Shown here: piece by piece, positions 8,102 to 18,528 of the stretch | Layout: every line of letters starts with the position of its first letter | Numbering within the stretch: the stretch's first letter is position 1 | Assembly: GCF_000430705.1 (NCBI RefSeq) | Contig: NZ_AUMN01000006.1 | Span: forward strand, 124,001 to 188,000 | DNA: 64,000 nucleotides | Origin: Arthrobacter castelli DSM 16402 | Lineage (GTDB): Bacteria; Actinomycetota; Actinomycetes; Actinomycetales; Micrococcaceae | Reading direction: 5' to 3' | Program-made: the position numbers and the translations under genes | The notes under the pieces: generated by a model | Databases searched by the model: none | Seen by the model: the letters and a program-made list of their open reading frames with translations, nothing else | Told to the model about the DNA's origin: nothing

Positions 8102-11100
8102 CTGCAGCACGTCCGCGTTACCGCCGTTGTCGTTGCGCATAACGGGGCATCTTATTTACCACGGACCTTGGAATCGCTGACCGGGCAGAGCCGGCCGGCG
8201 GATTTTGTGATCGGAGTCGACTCCGGCTCCTCGGACAACTCACGCGAGGTGCTGCACCGCCATTTGGTCGGCACCGCGAACACGGTCGCCGCACTTCATA
8301 AAACCGGATTCGGCACCGCGGTCCGCCGCGGTATAGAGGCCGGAGAGAGCGCCGCCGGCACACGCAGCGCCGACGGGCCCGACGGCACAGCCAGCCTCGC
8401 CAGCACGGACAGCCTAAACAAGCGCGGCGCCCGCAACGAGCAGCCGGCGTCCATGACGGCGGGCATGGGCGCAGGCGCATCCGGGCACCCGGACGGTCAC
8501 ACACTCGAAGACCCGGACCAGCAAACGCCGGGTACGTCCTCCCCGGTCGCGCTGGCTGGACCCGACGACGACCCGTCCGCGGAGTTCCCGCCGGAACAGG
8601 AGTGGCTCTGGCTGCTCCACGACGACTCCGCCCCGCACCCGGAGGCGCTCGCCGAGCTGCTGACCGCCGTCGAACGTGCCCCCTCGGTCACCATCGCAGG
8701 CTGCAAACAACTTGAATGGGACGAACCGCGCGCGCTGATCGACGTCGGGCTGTCCATCAGCGGATGGGCCGAGCGGCTGACCCTGATCGACGTCGACGAA
8801 CTTGACCAGGGCCAATACGACGGCCGCAGCGACATGTTCGCCGTCAACTCCGCCGGCATGTTGATCCGCCGCGACGTCTTCGATGCGCTGGCAGGCTTCG
8901 ACCCTGCGCTGCCGGAGGTCGGCGACGACGTCGACCTCTGCTGGCGGAACCGGCTGGCCGGACACCGGGTGGTCGTGGTCCCGGCGGCGAAGATGTACCA
9001 CGCGGTGCACCGCCCGCATCCGGCCGGCACGCCTGCGGCGGCACGGCGCAGCGAGGTGTACCTGCGGCTGAAGCATGCCCCGTGGCCGAAGCTGCCGTTC
9101 CTGGCTGTCGGAGCTCTGGTGGGCAGCATCATCCGGTTCCTGCTCAGCGTCGTCGCCAAGGACCCTGCCTACGGTGCCACCCAGCTGGTGGCCACTGTCC
9201 GTGGGCTGTCGCGGCCGTTCGCCCTGATGAAGGCACGATGGCGGGCGTTCCGCAGCCGCAAAGTGTCACGGAAGATGGTCCGCCCGCTGCAGACGCCCCG
9301 GGCCGATGCCCGGGCGCACCGCCGGTCCCGGCTGGAAGCGTTCGAAGCCAACGAAGTCGTTGGCGACGGCTCCGGTGGCGAGGACCTGAGCGCGCAACAA
9401 CCCACCGGTGGCTCGCAGGACTTCGTCCCGCTGGCGGCGCCCGGGCGCAGCTGGTCCGGCACCGGGGCAGTGGCGGCCGCACTGATCCTCACCGCTGTGT
9501 CCTTCGTGGGGCTGCACCGGCTGTTCGGCTCCGAGGCCCTTGCCGGAGGCGCGCTGCTTCCGCTGTCACCGTCCCTGGCCGGAATCTGGAACAACGCATC
9601 GTCCTGGTGGGTGGGTCTGGGGGCAGGCTTCAGCGGCCATGGCGACCCGTTCGATTATGTCCTCTGGGTGCTGGGGTTGCTCGGCTTCGGTGACGGTTCG
9701 ACGGCGGTGCTCTGGCTGACATTGCTCGCCCTCCCGTTGGCCGGCCTGAGCGCCTGGGTGGGGGTCGGGGCGTTCACGCAACACCGGTTGGTGAGATTCT
9801 GGGCCGCGCTGTTGTGGGCGTCGGTGCCCGCATTCCAGGTGGCATTGGGCAGCGGTCGCCTCGGTGCGCTGCTGGCCCACCTGCTGATTCCGCTGGTGGT
9901 GCTTGGCATGGTCCGGGCCGTTGGAGCGGCGATGCCGCGACGGCCGAATCCTGCACCCGGGTTCAGCAGCAACCCCGCCCCGGTGGCCAAACCGGGTACT
10001 GGTGGCCTTCCGTCCTGGACGGCGGCAGCGGCGGCGGGTCTGGCCCTGGCGGCATTGACCGCATCCGCACCGAGCCTGCTGCCGGTGGCCATCGCCGTCG
10101 TCGTCGGCGTCAGCATTGCGCTGCGCCGCCGGGCCAAGACCTTGTGGTGGTCGCTGCTGCCCAGCCTCGTGCTCTTCGCGCCCTTCGCCGTGTCGGTGCT
10201 GCAGACGCCGCGGGCGCTGCTGGCCGACCCGGGACGTGCCCTGTTCTTCACCTCCGCCCCGATGTGGCAGCAGTTCCTGGGGTATCCGGTGGCGCTTCAG
10301 CTGGACTCCACGCTGCGTGCCTGGCCGGGATTGTCGGATCTGGCGGCCGCACCCTGGACGTTGATCGCCGCCGGGCTGATCGGCGCACCCCTGCTGGTGC
10401 TGGCCGCGGTGGCACTGTTCGCCCCCGCTGCTCGCAGCACGCGCGCCAACCTGGTCCGCGTGCTGTGGGCGGCGGGGCTGCTGGCGGCCGGAGCTTCAAT
10501 GGTCTACACACAATTCGCCGTCAGCTCCGGCGGTGATTTCCTGGTGCCGGTCTTCAACGGACCGCTGGTTTCGGTGCTGATCTTCATGCTCCTCGCCGCC
10601 GCGGTGACCGGCAGCAACACGTTGTTGCGTATACGCCGCCCCACCAACGGCACCGACGGCACCGTCCGGCGGGCACCGCGCGTGCTGGCGGGACTGACCG
10701 CCGTCATACTGCTGCTGGGCCCCGCCACCAGCCTGGCGTTGTGGGTGGTTCCCAATGCGGGGGTGGGGGCAGGGTCGCCGGCCGCCGCGCAGTCCGGCGA
10801 CGCACAGTCCGGCGACGGCGTGGCAGACACCGTCCACGGCGGCAGGACGCTGATTCATGGTGTCCCGCAGCGGACCCTTCCGGCCACGGCCACCGACCGG
10901 GCCAACAGTCCCTTGCAGACCCGCACTCTGGTGCTGAACGTCGATGGTGACGGCGCCGTCAGCTCAGCGCTGGTGCGCGGTGGCGGAACCACCCTGGACT
11001 CGCTGTCGGCGGTTGCGGCCACCCGCGGGGTGGCCGGCGAGCCGGGCGCCGAAACGTTGACAGGCCCCGACGGGGCTGAGCAGATGCTCCGCACGACGGT

Positions 11101-11719
11101 TGCCATCATCACTGCCGGATCGGGCGTCGACCCGCGCGAGCAACTGCACCGGCTGGGGGCTGGATTCGTCGTGCTGGCCGAATCCAACACGGCAGCGGAA
11201 CTGCTGGCCGACCGGATTGACGCCGTGCCCGGCCTCGCCGCGGTGGGGAAGACCGATTCCGGCTGGCTGTGGCGGGTCCGTCCGCCGGCCGCGGCCAACG
11301 ACGAAGAACAGGCAGCCGAGGCAACTGGCGCGGTCCGGGTGGTCGACGCCGAAGGCCGCACCCTGGCACCGGTGGCTTCGAACGGGACGGCTGCCTCGAC
11401 AGAGATCCCTGCCGGCGGAGGGGACCGGATGGTGGTGCTCGCCGAGCGCGCCGGCCCGTACTGGTCAGCATGGCTGGACGGGGAAAAGCTCACCTCCACA
11501 TCCCAGGGGTGGGCGCAGGCGTTCAAGCTTCCGGCCGACGGCGGTTCGCTGGAAATCCGGTACGACCACCCGTGGGCCGGCTGGTGGGCAGCCGCGGCGA
11601 TCGTCGTGATCGGCCTGACGATCCTGCTGGCCATTCCACTGCCGGCCAAACGGCGGAATACGATTCGGCGCAGCGTCGGTTCGTCAGGCGGACCGGCCGG
11701 TACGGGCAGGTTGATATGA
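8102..11719 (+). CDS. large multi-spanning glycosyltransferase family 2 protein, non-AUG start
   Basis: The N-terminal GT2 domain (about residues 1-320) shows a Rossmann-type VTAVVVAHNG strand, GVDSGSSDNS, LLHDDSAPHPEAL (DxD-like) and GFDPALPEVGDDVDLCWR. A low-complexity insertion interrupts it around residues 85-165. A stretch rich in membrane segments (about residues 450-880) and a C-terminal extracytoplasmic domain with one last helix follow. It is probably an envelope polysaccharide or arabinogalactan-type transferase. The conserved first strand lies upstream of TTG 8168, but between the in-frame stop at 8066-8068 and 8168 there is no ATG, GTG or TTG. Translation must start at CTG 8102 or ATT 8099, right behind the whiB stop. 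The 3' end overlaps the next gene as ATGA. Confidence 0.82.
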   Translation: MQHVRVTAVVVAHNGASYLPRTLESLTGQSRPADFVIGVDSGSSDNSREVLHRHLVGTANTVAALHKTGFGTAVRRGIEAGESAAGTRSADGPDGTASLASTDSLNKRGARNEQPASMTAGMGAGASGHPDGHTLEDPDQQTPGTSSPVALAGPDDDPSAEFPPEQEWLWLLHDDSAPHPEALAELLTAVERAPSVTIAGCKQLEWDEPRALIDVGLSISGWAERLTLIDVDELDQGQYDGRSDMFAVNSAGMLIRRDVFDALAGFDPALPEVGDDVDLCWRNRLAGHRVVVVPAAKMYHAVHRPHPAGTPAAARRSEVYLRLKHAPWPKLPFLAVGALVGSIIRFLLSVVAKDPAYGATQLVATVRGLSRPFALMKARWRAFRSRKVSRKMVRPLQTPRADARAHRRSRLEAFEANEVVGDGSGGEDLSAQQPTGGSQDFVPLAAPGRSWSGTGAVAAALILTAVSFVGLHRLFGSEALAGGALLPLSPSLAGIWNNASSWWVGLGAGFSGHGDPFDYVLWVLGLLGFGDGSTAVLWLTLLALPLAGLSAWVGVGAFTQHRLVRFWAALLWASVPAFQVALGSGRLGALLAHLLIPLVVLGMVRAVGAAMPRRPNPAPGFSSNPAPVAKPGTGGLPSWTAAAAAGLALAALTASAPSLLPVAIAVVVGVSIALRRRAKTLWWSLLPSLVLFAPFAVSVLQTPRALLADPGRALFFTSAPMWQQFLGYPVALQLDSTLRAWPGLSDLAAAPWTLIAAGLIGAPLLVLAAVALFAPAARSTRANLVRVLWAAGLLAAGASMVYTQFAVSSGGDFLVPVFNGPLVSVLIFMLLAAAVTGSNTLLRIRRPTNGTDGTVRRAPRVLAGLTAVILLLGPATSLALWVVPNAGVGAGSPAAAQSGDAQSGDGVADTVHGGRTLIHGVPQRTLPATATDRANSPLQTRTLVLNVDGDGAVSSALVRGGGTTLDSLSAVAATRGVAGEPGAETLTGPDGAEQMLRTTVAIITAGSGVDPREQLHRLGAGFVVLAESNTAAELLADRIDAVPGLAAVGKTDSGWLWRVRPPAAANDEEQAAEATGAVRVVDAEGRTLAPVASNGTAASTEIPAGGGDRMVVLAERAGPYWSAWLDGEKLTSTSQGWAQAFKLPADGGSLEIRYDHPWAGWWAAAAIVVIGLTILLAIPLPAKRRNTIRRSVGSSGGPAGTGRLI

Positions 11720-13305
11720 CACAGCAGAAGATCCTCCGCTCCTGGAGCGGCTACCTGGTATCGGCGGCTGTGTTATGTGTCGGGGCCGCGATGGTGGCGG
11801 GCGGACTCAGCAGCGGCGGGACAACGGCGGCAACCACCGTCAAGGCACCGCTGACGGGCGTCCCCGCGGGCGAGTACGTGGGGGTGTGCCCGGATCCGGC
11901 TCATCTGCTGGAAGGGACGATCACCGGCGGCGACCCCAAGTTCAGCCCGAAATCGACAACCGCGGCCAGCAGCGTATCCGCCGTCGTGCTTCAGGACGCA
12001 TCCTCGGCCGTGCCGCCCGGCAACCTCAGCGCGCTGGGCGCCAAAGAGACACTGACCACTCTCGGCGGCTCCGGGGCTGAGGACCCGAAGGAGGCCGGAG
12101 GAGGCCCTGCGGCACAGCACGGGAAGGCGGCGGCGGTCGCCTCGCACCAAGTGCAGCAGCCGTCGGTGCTGAGGGCCCAGCCGCTGGGACAGCAGCAGGC
12201 AGCGGCTGCGGCGCTGATGACGTACTCCTCCGACGACGGCGATCTGCAGGGGCTGGCCGCTGCAACCTGCCAGCAGCCCGCCAACGACATGTGGATCCTT
12301 GGCGCAAACACCACACTGGGGCAGACGGCGCTGCTCACCATCGCCAATCCCTCCAGCACCCCGGCTTCGGTCGACCTGCAGTTCCATGGCGGCGAAGGCC
12401 GGATTGATACGCCCGGGGGCCGGAGCATCCTGATTCCGCCGGGGGAGACCGAGTCGATTGTGCTCGGCGGCATGGCTCCTGACCAGAGCCGGCTGGCGGT
12501 GAGGATCCAGAGCAGCGGCGCGCCGGTGACCGCCGCCATACAGCAAAGCGCGCTGCGCGACCTTACTCCTGGAGGGGTGGCATACCTGACGCCGGCGGCC
12601 GGACCTTCCACCGGGCAGGTGGTGACCGGCGTGCGGATCCAGGACCACAAGGACGCACGGAAGATCGCGGCGCAGAAGGGGTATGAATCGACGACGCCGG
12701 TGCTCCAGGTGGCGGTGCCCGGCTCCACCAAGGCCGTCGCACAGGTACGGGCCTTCGGCCCTCAGGGCGAGGAACCGCTGGCCGGAGACGGCGTGATCAC
12801 CGTACCGGGCGGGACTGTCCGGCAGATCCCGCTGGATGACCTGCCCAAGGGAACCTACACCATCGACGTGTCGGCGGACGTTTCGATGGTTGCCGCGGTG
12901 CGGATGAGCAAGGGAACCAAGCCGTCGAAGCCGGTGGACATGGCTTACGCCGCGAGCACTGAACGGATGGGGTCCAAACATGTGATTCCGGTTTCGGATA
13001 GTGCCGACGGGCGGTTGGTGTTCGGCGCCCCCGACGGAGCGGCCGAGGTGGAACTGACGCCGCTGGACAGCGAGGGAAACCAGGGCAGCAGCACGGTGAT
13101 TCAGCTCGAGGCCGGCACCACACGCACCATTGAGGTCAGCGAACCGGGCGGTAAAGGTACAGCAGGTTTCATCGCAACAGCTTCGGGCGGTGCGGTATAC
13201 GGTGGCCAATTGCTCACCGCCGACGATTCGGCCGACATCGCGGCAGTGAAGGTGCCTCCCGCCGTCGCCGATCCCAGGCAGTTGCCCGTGGTCCTCGGAT
13301 ACTGA
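11716..13305 (+). CDS. DUF5719 family exported protein
   Basis: Function is unknown. The family regularly follows the large GT2 gene in Micrococcales. The start ATG 11716 overlaps the GT2 stop (ATGA), so the two are translationally coupled. A single hydrophobic segment (about residues 12-32, YLVSAAVLCVGAAMVAGGL) reads as a signal anchor. The rest (529 residues in total) is a beta-rich, Gly/Ala/Thr-rich extracytoplasmic region with repeated TPGGRSILIPPGETESIVL-like strands. The likely role is as an envelope partner of the GT2 protein, inferred from coupling only. It ends 7 bp from the convergent metallopeptidase gene. Confidence 0.75.
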   Translation: MTQQKILRSWSGYLVSAAVLCVGAAMVAGGLSSGGTTAATTVKAPLTGVPAGEYVGVCPDPAHLLEGTITGGDPKFSPKSTTAASSVSAVVLQDASSAVPPGNLSALGAKETLTTLGGSGAEDPKEAGGGPAAQHGKAAAVASHQVQQPSVLRAQPLGQQQAAAAALMTYSSDDGDLQGLAAATCQQPANDMWILGANTTLGQTALLTIANPSSTPASVDLQFHGGEGRIDTPGGRSILIPPGETESIVLGGMAPDQSRLAVRIQSSGAPVTAAIQQSALRDLTPGGVAYLTPAAGPSTGQVVTGVRIQDHKDARKIAAQKGYESTTPVLQVAVPGSTKAVAQVRAFGPQGEEPLAGDGVITVPGGTVRQIPLDDLPKGTYTIDVSADVSMVAAVRMSKGTKPSKPVDMAYAASTERMGSKHVIPVSDSADGRLVFGAPDGAAEVELTPLDSEGNQGSSTVIQLEAGTTRTIEVSEPGGKGTAGFIATASGGAVYGGQLLTADDSADIAAVKVPPAVADPRQLPVVLGY

Positions 13306-13312
13306 GTTCTTT

Positions 13313-13825
13313 TTAGTTGAAGTGACCGTAGGTCGGATCGATCATTTCGGGGGAGAGGCCGAGCAGTTCGGCGGCTTGCTCAACCACGGCGTCGTGCACC
13401 AGCTCCGGCACATACCAGGCCGCCCCCGCGGCCATCTCGACGGGGTGCCGGTACACGATGATGGCTGCCGGCCGCGCGCTCGTTTCCGGGGTGTAAGTTC
13501 CCAACGGAACCCGGCCGCCCAGGGCAGCGAGGGTCTCCAGTTCGTGCGGGATCTGCTCCACATGGAACTCGATGGAATCGATGGCAGGACCTCGCAACTG
13601 CTGGAGCCGCTCGGCGGATTCGAGCACGTACTCGTCGAACTGCTGCTTCCGGCTCAGTGAGGCGGGCACCGAGGCAGGCAGCAAGGGAGTCCTCAGCGAC
13701 CGTCCACGCCGGTCCCGCCTGCGCCGGTGAAACGGCCTGCGGCCGCCCGCCGTGTGCTGTCCGGCCGTTCGGCGGCTGGAGCCCTCCGGCTCCGGAACCA
13801 CCGTAAAGTCCGATCCGTGCTCCAT
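13313..13825 (-). CDS. metallopeptidase family protein (minimal gluzincin, Rv3259-like)
   Basis: This small zincin-like family is conserved beside DUF3499 in actinobacteria, and its substrate is unknown. The C-terminal half contains IEFHVEQIPHELETL, PAAIIVYRHPVEM and the characteristic WYVPELVHDAVVEQAAELLGLSPEMIDP helix, where the zincin HExxH has the relaxed form seen in this actinobacterial branch. The chosen start ATG 13825 (MEHGSDFTVV) gives 170 residues. A longer frame to 13969 codes only Pro/Arg/Ala-rich sequence. The N-terminal 80 residues are basic and probably disordered. It is transcribed divergently from the DUF3499 gene. Confidence 0.75.
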   Translation of the reverse strand: MEHGSDFTVVPEPEGSSRRTAGQHTAGGRRPFHRRRRDRRGRSLRTPLLPASVPASLSRKQQFDEYVLESAERLQQLRGPAIDSIEFHVEQIPHELETLAALGGRVPLGTYTPETSARPAAIIVYRHPVEMAAGAAWYVPELVHDAVVEQAAELLGLSPEMIDPTYGHFN

Positions 13826-14004
13826 ACCCAAGACTCTAGACCTTTGAGCCGCCGGGCGGCGAGGTGCCGGTGCCGGCGGTGATAGTGGCGGCAAGGTGCC
13901 GGTGGCAGCACCGGTGCAGCGTCCGGTGCGGGCCCATGAATTCCACGCGGCGCGGGCATGGCGGAACACCAGTTGGCGGACCGCGGCTAGTAAGCTCAGG
14001 TGTC

Positions 14005-14388
14005 GTGGTAGCTATACGTCAATGTTCGAGATCGGCCTGCAACAGCCGGGCTGTGTCCACCTTGACCTACGTGTACGCGGATTCAACCGCAGTGCTCGGG
14101 CCCCTGGCCACGTATGCAGAGCCGCATTGTTACGATTTGTGTGCCGATCACGCTGAGCGGCTGACCGTCCCGCGCGGATGGGAAGTGCTCCGCCTGGCGC
14201 AGCCGGACACCCCGGCAGAGCACAATCCCGATGACCTGCTTGCCTTGGCAGACGCCGTCCGTGAGGCGGCCAACCCGGTTGAACCGGAGGAGCCGGCAGC
14301 CACCCGCAGGGCAGCCCGCGGCAGCCTGGAACCTCCGGCAGAGACCGGCGAAACCCGGAGGGGGCACCTCCGCGTCCTGCGCGAGTAG
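14005..14388 (+). CDS. DUF3499 domain-containing protein
   Basis: This short zinc-ribbon-like protein of unknown function is conserved next to the Rv3259-type metallopeptidase (M. tuberculosis Rv3258c). Four cysteines are visible in two pairs, RQCSRSACNSRA and HCYDLCADHAERL, with TLTYVYADSTAVLGPLA between them. The start is GTG 14005, placed so that conserved sequence begins at residue 4. The frame upstream of it is Arg/Gly-rich and unrelated. The C-terminal 50 residues are Glu/Ala/Arg-rich. In related genomes a phosphomannomutase gene usually follows; here a Trm112-like gene comes directly after. Confidence 0.82.
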   Translation: MVAIRQCSRSACNSRAVSTLTYVYADSTAVLGPLATYAEPHCYDLCADHAERLTVPRGWEVLRLAQPDTPAEHNPDDLLALADAVREAANPVEPEEPAATRRAARGSLEPPAETGETRRGHLRVLRE

Positions 14389-14456
14389 GGCGCAGCGGAT
14401 AGGCTGGAGTCGTACCAGCACTGCCGTACGCCGGCTGGATCCGCCCGGAGAGGAAA

Positions 14457-14704
14457 GTGTTGCCCGCCATGCCCAACCTTGCGCCCGATCTGCTGTCCGT
14501 ATTGCGTTGCCCCGTCACCGGTTCGACATTGACACAGCAGGACGACGTGCTCATTTCATCTGCCAATGGGCCACAGGGGCAGCCGCTGCGTTACGCCATC
14601 GACGAGGGCATTATCGTATTGCTGCCCTCAGGCCTGCAGCCGGAGCCCGCCGGCAGCGGCCCCGATCCGACGACCGCCGAATCCACAACTGAAACAGGAC
14701 AAGC

Positions 14705-14708
<4 letters not shown>
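14457..14708 (+). CDS. Trm112-like zinc-ribbon protein
   Basis: Trm112-type proteins are small partners and activators of methyltransferases. Seen: the opening [18 protein letters not shown] and the strand pair [16 protein letters not shown], typical of the bacterial YcaR/Trm112 domain, although only one cysteine of the usual set is present. GGAGAGG at 14447-14453 serves GTG 14457 or TTG 14460; an ATG at 14469 would be the most conservative start. The stop overlaps the ahcY start as ATGA. Being coupled to a SAM-recycling gene suits a methylation-related role, but this is inference. Confidence 0.75.
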
Positions 14709-16204
<1,496 letters not shown>

Positions 16205-16223
16205 GCCGGCCCGCATCCCGACT

Positions 16224-16301
16224 ATGCGAACGGGTGACTACCGTATCGTCTATGAGATCGAAGATGACAAGCTGCTTGTGCTCGTCTTGACGCCGTCGTG
16301 A
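16224..16301 (+). pseudogene. RelE-type toxin C-terminal relic
   Basis: Only 25 codons from ATG 16224 to TGA 16299-16301. The peptide begins MRTGDYRIVYEIEDDKLLVL, which is the conserved C-terminal strand pair of RelE/ParE toxins (usual form R-V-G-D-Y-R-V-V/I-Y-E-I-D-D). The N-terminal two thirds and the final HRR-like catalytic end are missing, and no antitoxin gene is present. It lies in the 232-bp gap between ahcY and the transpeptidase gene. The match is by eye but distinctive; it is not expected to be functional. Confidence 0.6.
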
Positions 16302-16436
16302 AATTTATAAGCGCCGATAGGACAAGGCAAAGGGGAAGCGTCCGCCAGCACCGAGCGGGGTGCAATTGCGCACTTTTTGCGCGCCATCCCCTAGACTTAA
16401 CCGGGCAGCGGCATGATATAGGGCAGTGAGGCATTA

Positions 16437-17693
16437 ATGAGCGACCAGAATAACCGCCGGCGGGGATGGATCATCGGTTCCGTGGTGATTGCTGTCCTGC
16501 TGGTCGGCGGCGGCATTTCATTGGCAACGTTCCCCATGTGGGGTGGCCAGAATGCCGGCTCGAACGTTGAAGCCAAGATCGAGTCCGAGGCCAACACGCC
16601 GGCCCGGACCGATGAAGGGCACGCCAGCCCGGTGGCTAAAGACGTCAAGTTCACTGCCTCACCCTCGGACCAGGCCAAGGAGATTAATCCGGCCACACCT
16701 CCCGAGGTTCGCGCCAAAAACGGAACTATCGCGTCCGTGAAGCTGGTGCCCGCCTCGGGCGGGGAGCCGGTCAAGGGCAAGCTGAGCAAGGACGGCCACG
16801 TCTGGACGGCGTCCGAACGGCTCGAATTCGATACCACCTACAAGTTCAGCTACACGGCAACGGACACTGCAGATCGTAAGACCACCAGCTCCAGCACCTT
16901 CACCACGGTCGTGCCGGCCAATGAGGCCAATGCCTGGACCTATCCGGCCGACGGGGCGACTGTCGGAGTGGGGCAGCCGATACAGATCAACTTCAGTGAG
17001 CCGGTGCTGAATAAGGAGAAGGTCGAAGACCGGATCTCGATTACGACGTCGGCAGGCCAGCAGGGTGCCTTCCACTGGTATAACGACGAAATGCTGCGGT
17101 ACCGGCCGAAGAACTTCTGGGATGCGAACAGCACTATCACCATTGAGATGAAGCTGTTCGGCGTCGAATTCGGCAACGGGATGATCGGCAACCACGATTC
17201 GACGGTCAAAGTGAACATCGGGGACAAGCGGGTTGCAGTTGCCGACAGCAAGAGCAAGCAGATGAAGGTCTACATCAACGATGAACTGGTGCGCACCATG
17301 CCGCTGACCATGGGCATGGAGGAATGGCCTTCCATGAGCGGGTATCACGTGGTGCTCGGCGACCAGCGGAAAGCGGAGTTCCGGGCGGAATCCATCGGAC
17401 TGCAGCCTGGCGATGAACATTACTATGAGCCGCTGACGGTGGAGTATGCCACCCGGATTTCCCAAAGCGGCGAGTTCCTCCACGGTGCCCTTGACGGGAC
17501 GGCCAAGTACCTTGGGAACACCAACATCTCCCATGGCTGCATCGGATTGTTCCACGAGGACGCTGCCTGGATGTTCAATAACTTCACCGTCGGCGATGTG
17601 GTGCACATCAAGAACACCGGCAATCATGCCCTGCCGCCACTGGACGGGTTCGGGGATTGGAACATGAGCTGGGAAAAGTGGACTCAGGAGTAG
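16437..17693 (+). CDS. L,D-transpeptidase (YkuD) with Ig-like domains
   Basis: These enzymes make 3-3 peptide cross-links in peptidoglycan or attach proteins to it. An N-terminal signal anchor (WIIGSVVIAVLLVGGGISLA, residues 11-30) is followed by two beta-sandwich Ig-like domains (about 65-160 and 165-255) and the YkuD domain (about 262-395). The catalytic motif is intact: His349 in FLHGALDG and His366/Cys368 in ISHGCIGL. The architecture equals that of mycobacterial LdtMt2-type enzymes. Start ATG 16437. A possible TAGACT -10 lies at 16392-16397. The thioredoxin-like gene follows 33 bp later. Confidence 0.93.
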   Translation: MSDQNNRRRGWIIGSVVIAVLLVGGGISLATFPMWGGQNAGSNVEAKIESEANTPARTDEGHASPVAKDVKFTASPSDQAKEINPATPPEVRAKNGTIASVKLVPASGGEPVKGKLSKDGHVWTASERLEFDTTYKFSYTATDTADRKTTSSSTFTTVVPANEANAWTYPADGATVGVGQPIQINFSEPVLNKEKVEDRISITTSAGQQGAFHWYNDEMLRYRPKNFWDANSTITIEMKLFGVEFGNGMIGNHDSTVKVNIGDKRVAVADSKSKQMKVYINDELVRTMPLTMGMEEWPSMSGYHVVLGDQRKAEFRAESIGLQPGDEHYYEPLTVEYATRISQSGEFLHGALDGTAKYLGNTNISHGCIGLFHEDAAWMFNNFTVGDVVHIKNTGNHALPPLDGFGDWNMSWEKWTQE

Positions 17694-17726
17694 CACCGGC
17701 TTGACCACTACCCACGGGGGAGTCCT

Positions 17727-18416
17727 GTGACGCCTGCCAAACCCCGGATGAGCCTGCCCAACAAGATCGCCCTCGGCGTCGCGGCGTTTGCCGTCGCTGC
17801 CCTGGTAGCTGTCACCTTGACGGTCAACAGCACCAATGGCAGCAACAGCGCCAATACCGCGAAGCACCAGGATCTGGCGAAAGGTGCCGAAGTGGTCCGG
17901 GACGGCAGCCACGTGCTGTCGAAGGCGGAGGACGAGAAGGCTGTGCTGGTCGAATTCCTCGACTTTGAGTGTGAAGCCTGCCGGGCGGCGTATCCACTGG
18001 TGCAGGAACTAAAAAAGGACTACGGCAAGCACGTCACGTTCGTGGCGCGATACTACCCGCTGCCGGGCCACCCGAACTCGATGGAAGCGGCAATGGCCGT
18101 CGAGGCGGCGGCGCGGCAGGGCGAGTTCCGGGCGATGTACCGGAAGATGTTCGAAACGCAGCGCGAATGGTCCCATTCGCAGCAGTCGCAGGCCAAGAGA
18201 TTCCGCGGCTATGCCGCCGACCTCGGGCTGGACATGGACGCGTTCGACAAGTCCCTGCAAGACCCTTCCACCAAGGCCCGGATCCTGCTGGATAAGAGCG
18301 ATGGCGCCGGCCTGGGCGTGACGGGCACTCCGACCTTCTTCCTGAACGGCACGAAGATCGAGCCCGGAAGCGAAGCTGAATTCCGGAGGCTGATCGAACA
18401 GGCCATCGCCGGCTGA
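17727..18416 (+). CDS. DsbA-like membrane-anchored thiol oxidoreductase
   Basis: A DSBA/thioredoxin_4-type oxidoreductase that probably forms or shuffles disulfides in exported proteins. Residues 13-31 form the membrane anchor. The thioredoxin fold follows with VEFLDFECEACRAAYP (redox pair Cys82/Cys85, CEAC) and the cis-proline loop GVTGTPTFFLNG near residue 200. GTG 17727 is supported by GGGGGAG at 17716-17722. It is placed 33 bp after the L,D-transpeptidase gene and is probably in its operon. Family is clear; the individual substrate is unknown. Confidence 0.9.
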   Translation: MTPAKPRMSLPNKIALGVAAFAVAALVAVTLTVNSTNGSNSANTAKHQDLAKGAEVVRDGSHVLSKAEDEKAVLVEFLDFECEACRAAYPLVQELKKDYGKHVTFVARYYPLPGHPNSMEAAMAVEAAARQGEFRAMYRKMFETQREWSHSQQSQAKRFRGYAADLGLDMDAFDKSLQDPSTKARILLDKSDGAGLGVTGTPTFFLNGTKIEPGSEAEFRRLIEQAIAG

Positions 18417-18464
18417 GCCGCCTGCCGCGGTCCGACAGCACGGTGCCATCGCGGCGGGGACGGC

Positions 18465-18520
18465 GCTTCCGCACCTGCACTTCCGCACCTGCGCTCCCGC
18501 ACCTGCGCTCCCGCACCTGG
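18465..18520. repeat. four tandem 14-bp repeats
   Basis: Four consecutive 14-bp units of the form gcTtCCGCACCTGc occupy 18465-18520, with one or two substitutions between copies. They sit in the 112-bp gap between the convergent DsbA-like and RDD genes. No coding meaning is apparent. Confidence 0.8.
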
Positions 18521-18528
18521 GCCGCCGC

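Noticed and set aside
12026-13209. Long minus-strand frames opposite DUF5719
   Set aside because: No start signal or motif; codon-position GC favours the plus-strand gene with its signal anchor.
14389-14456. Possible SAH riboswitch before the Trm112-ahcY pair
   Set aside because: The leader is too short and no conserved SAH-aptamer segments are visible.
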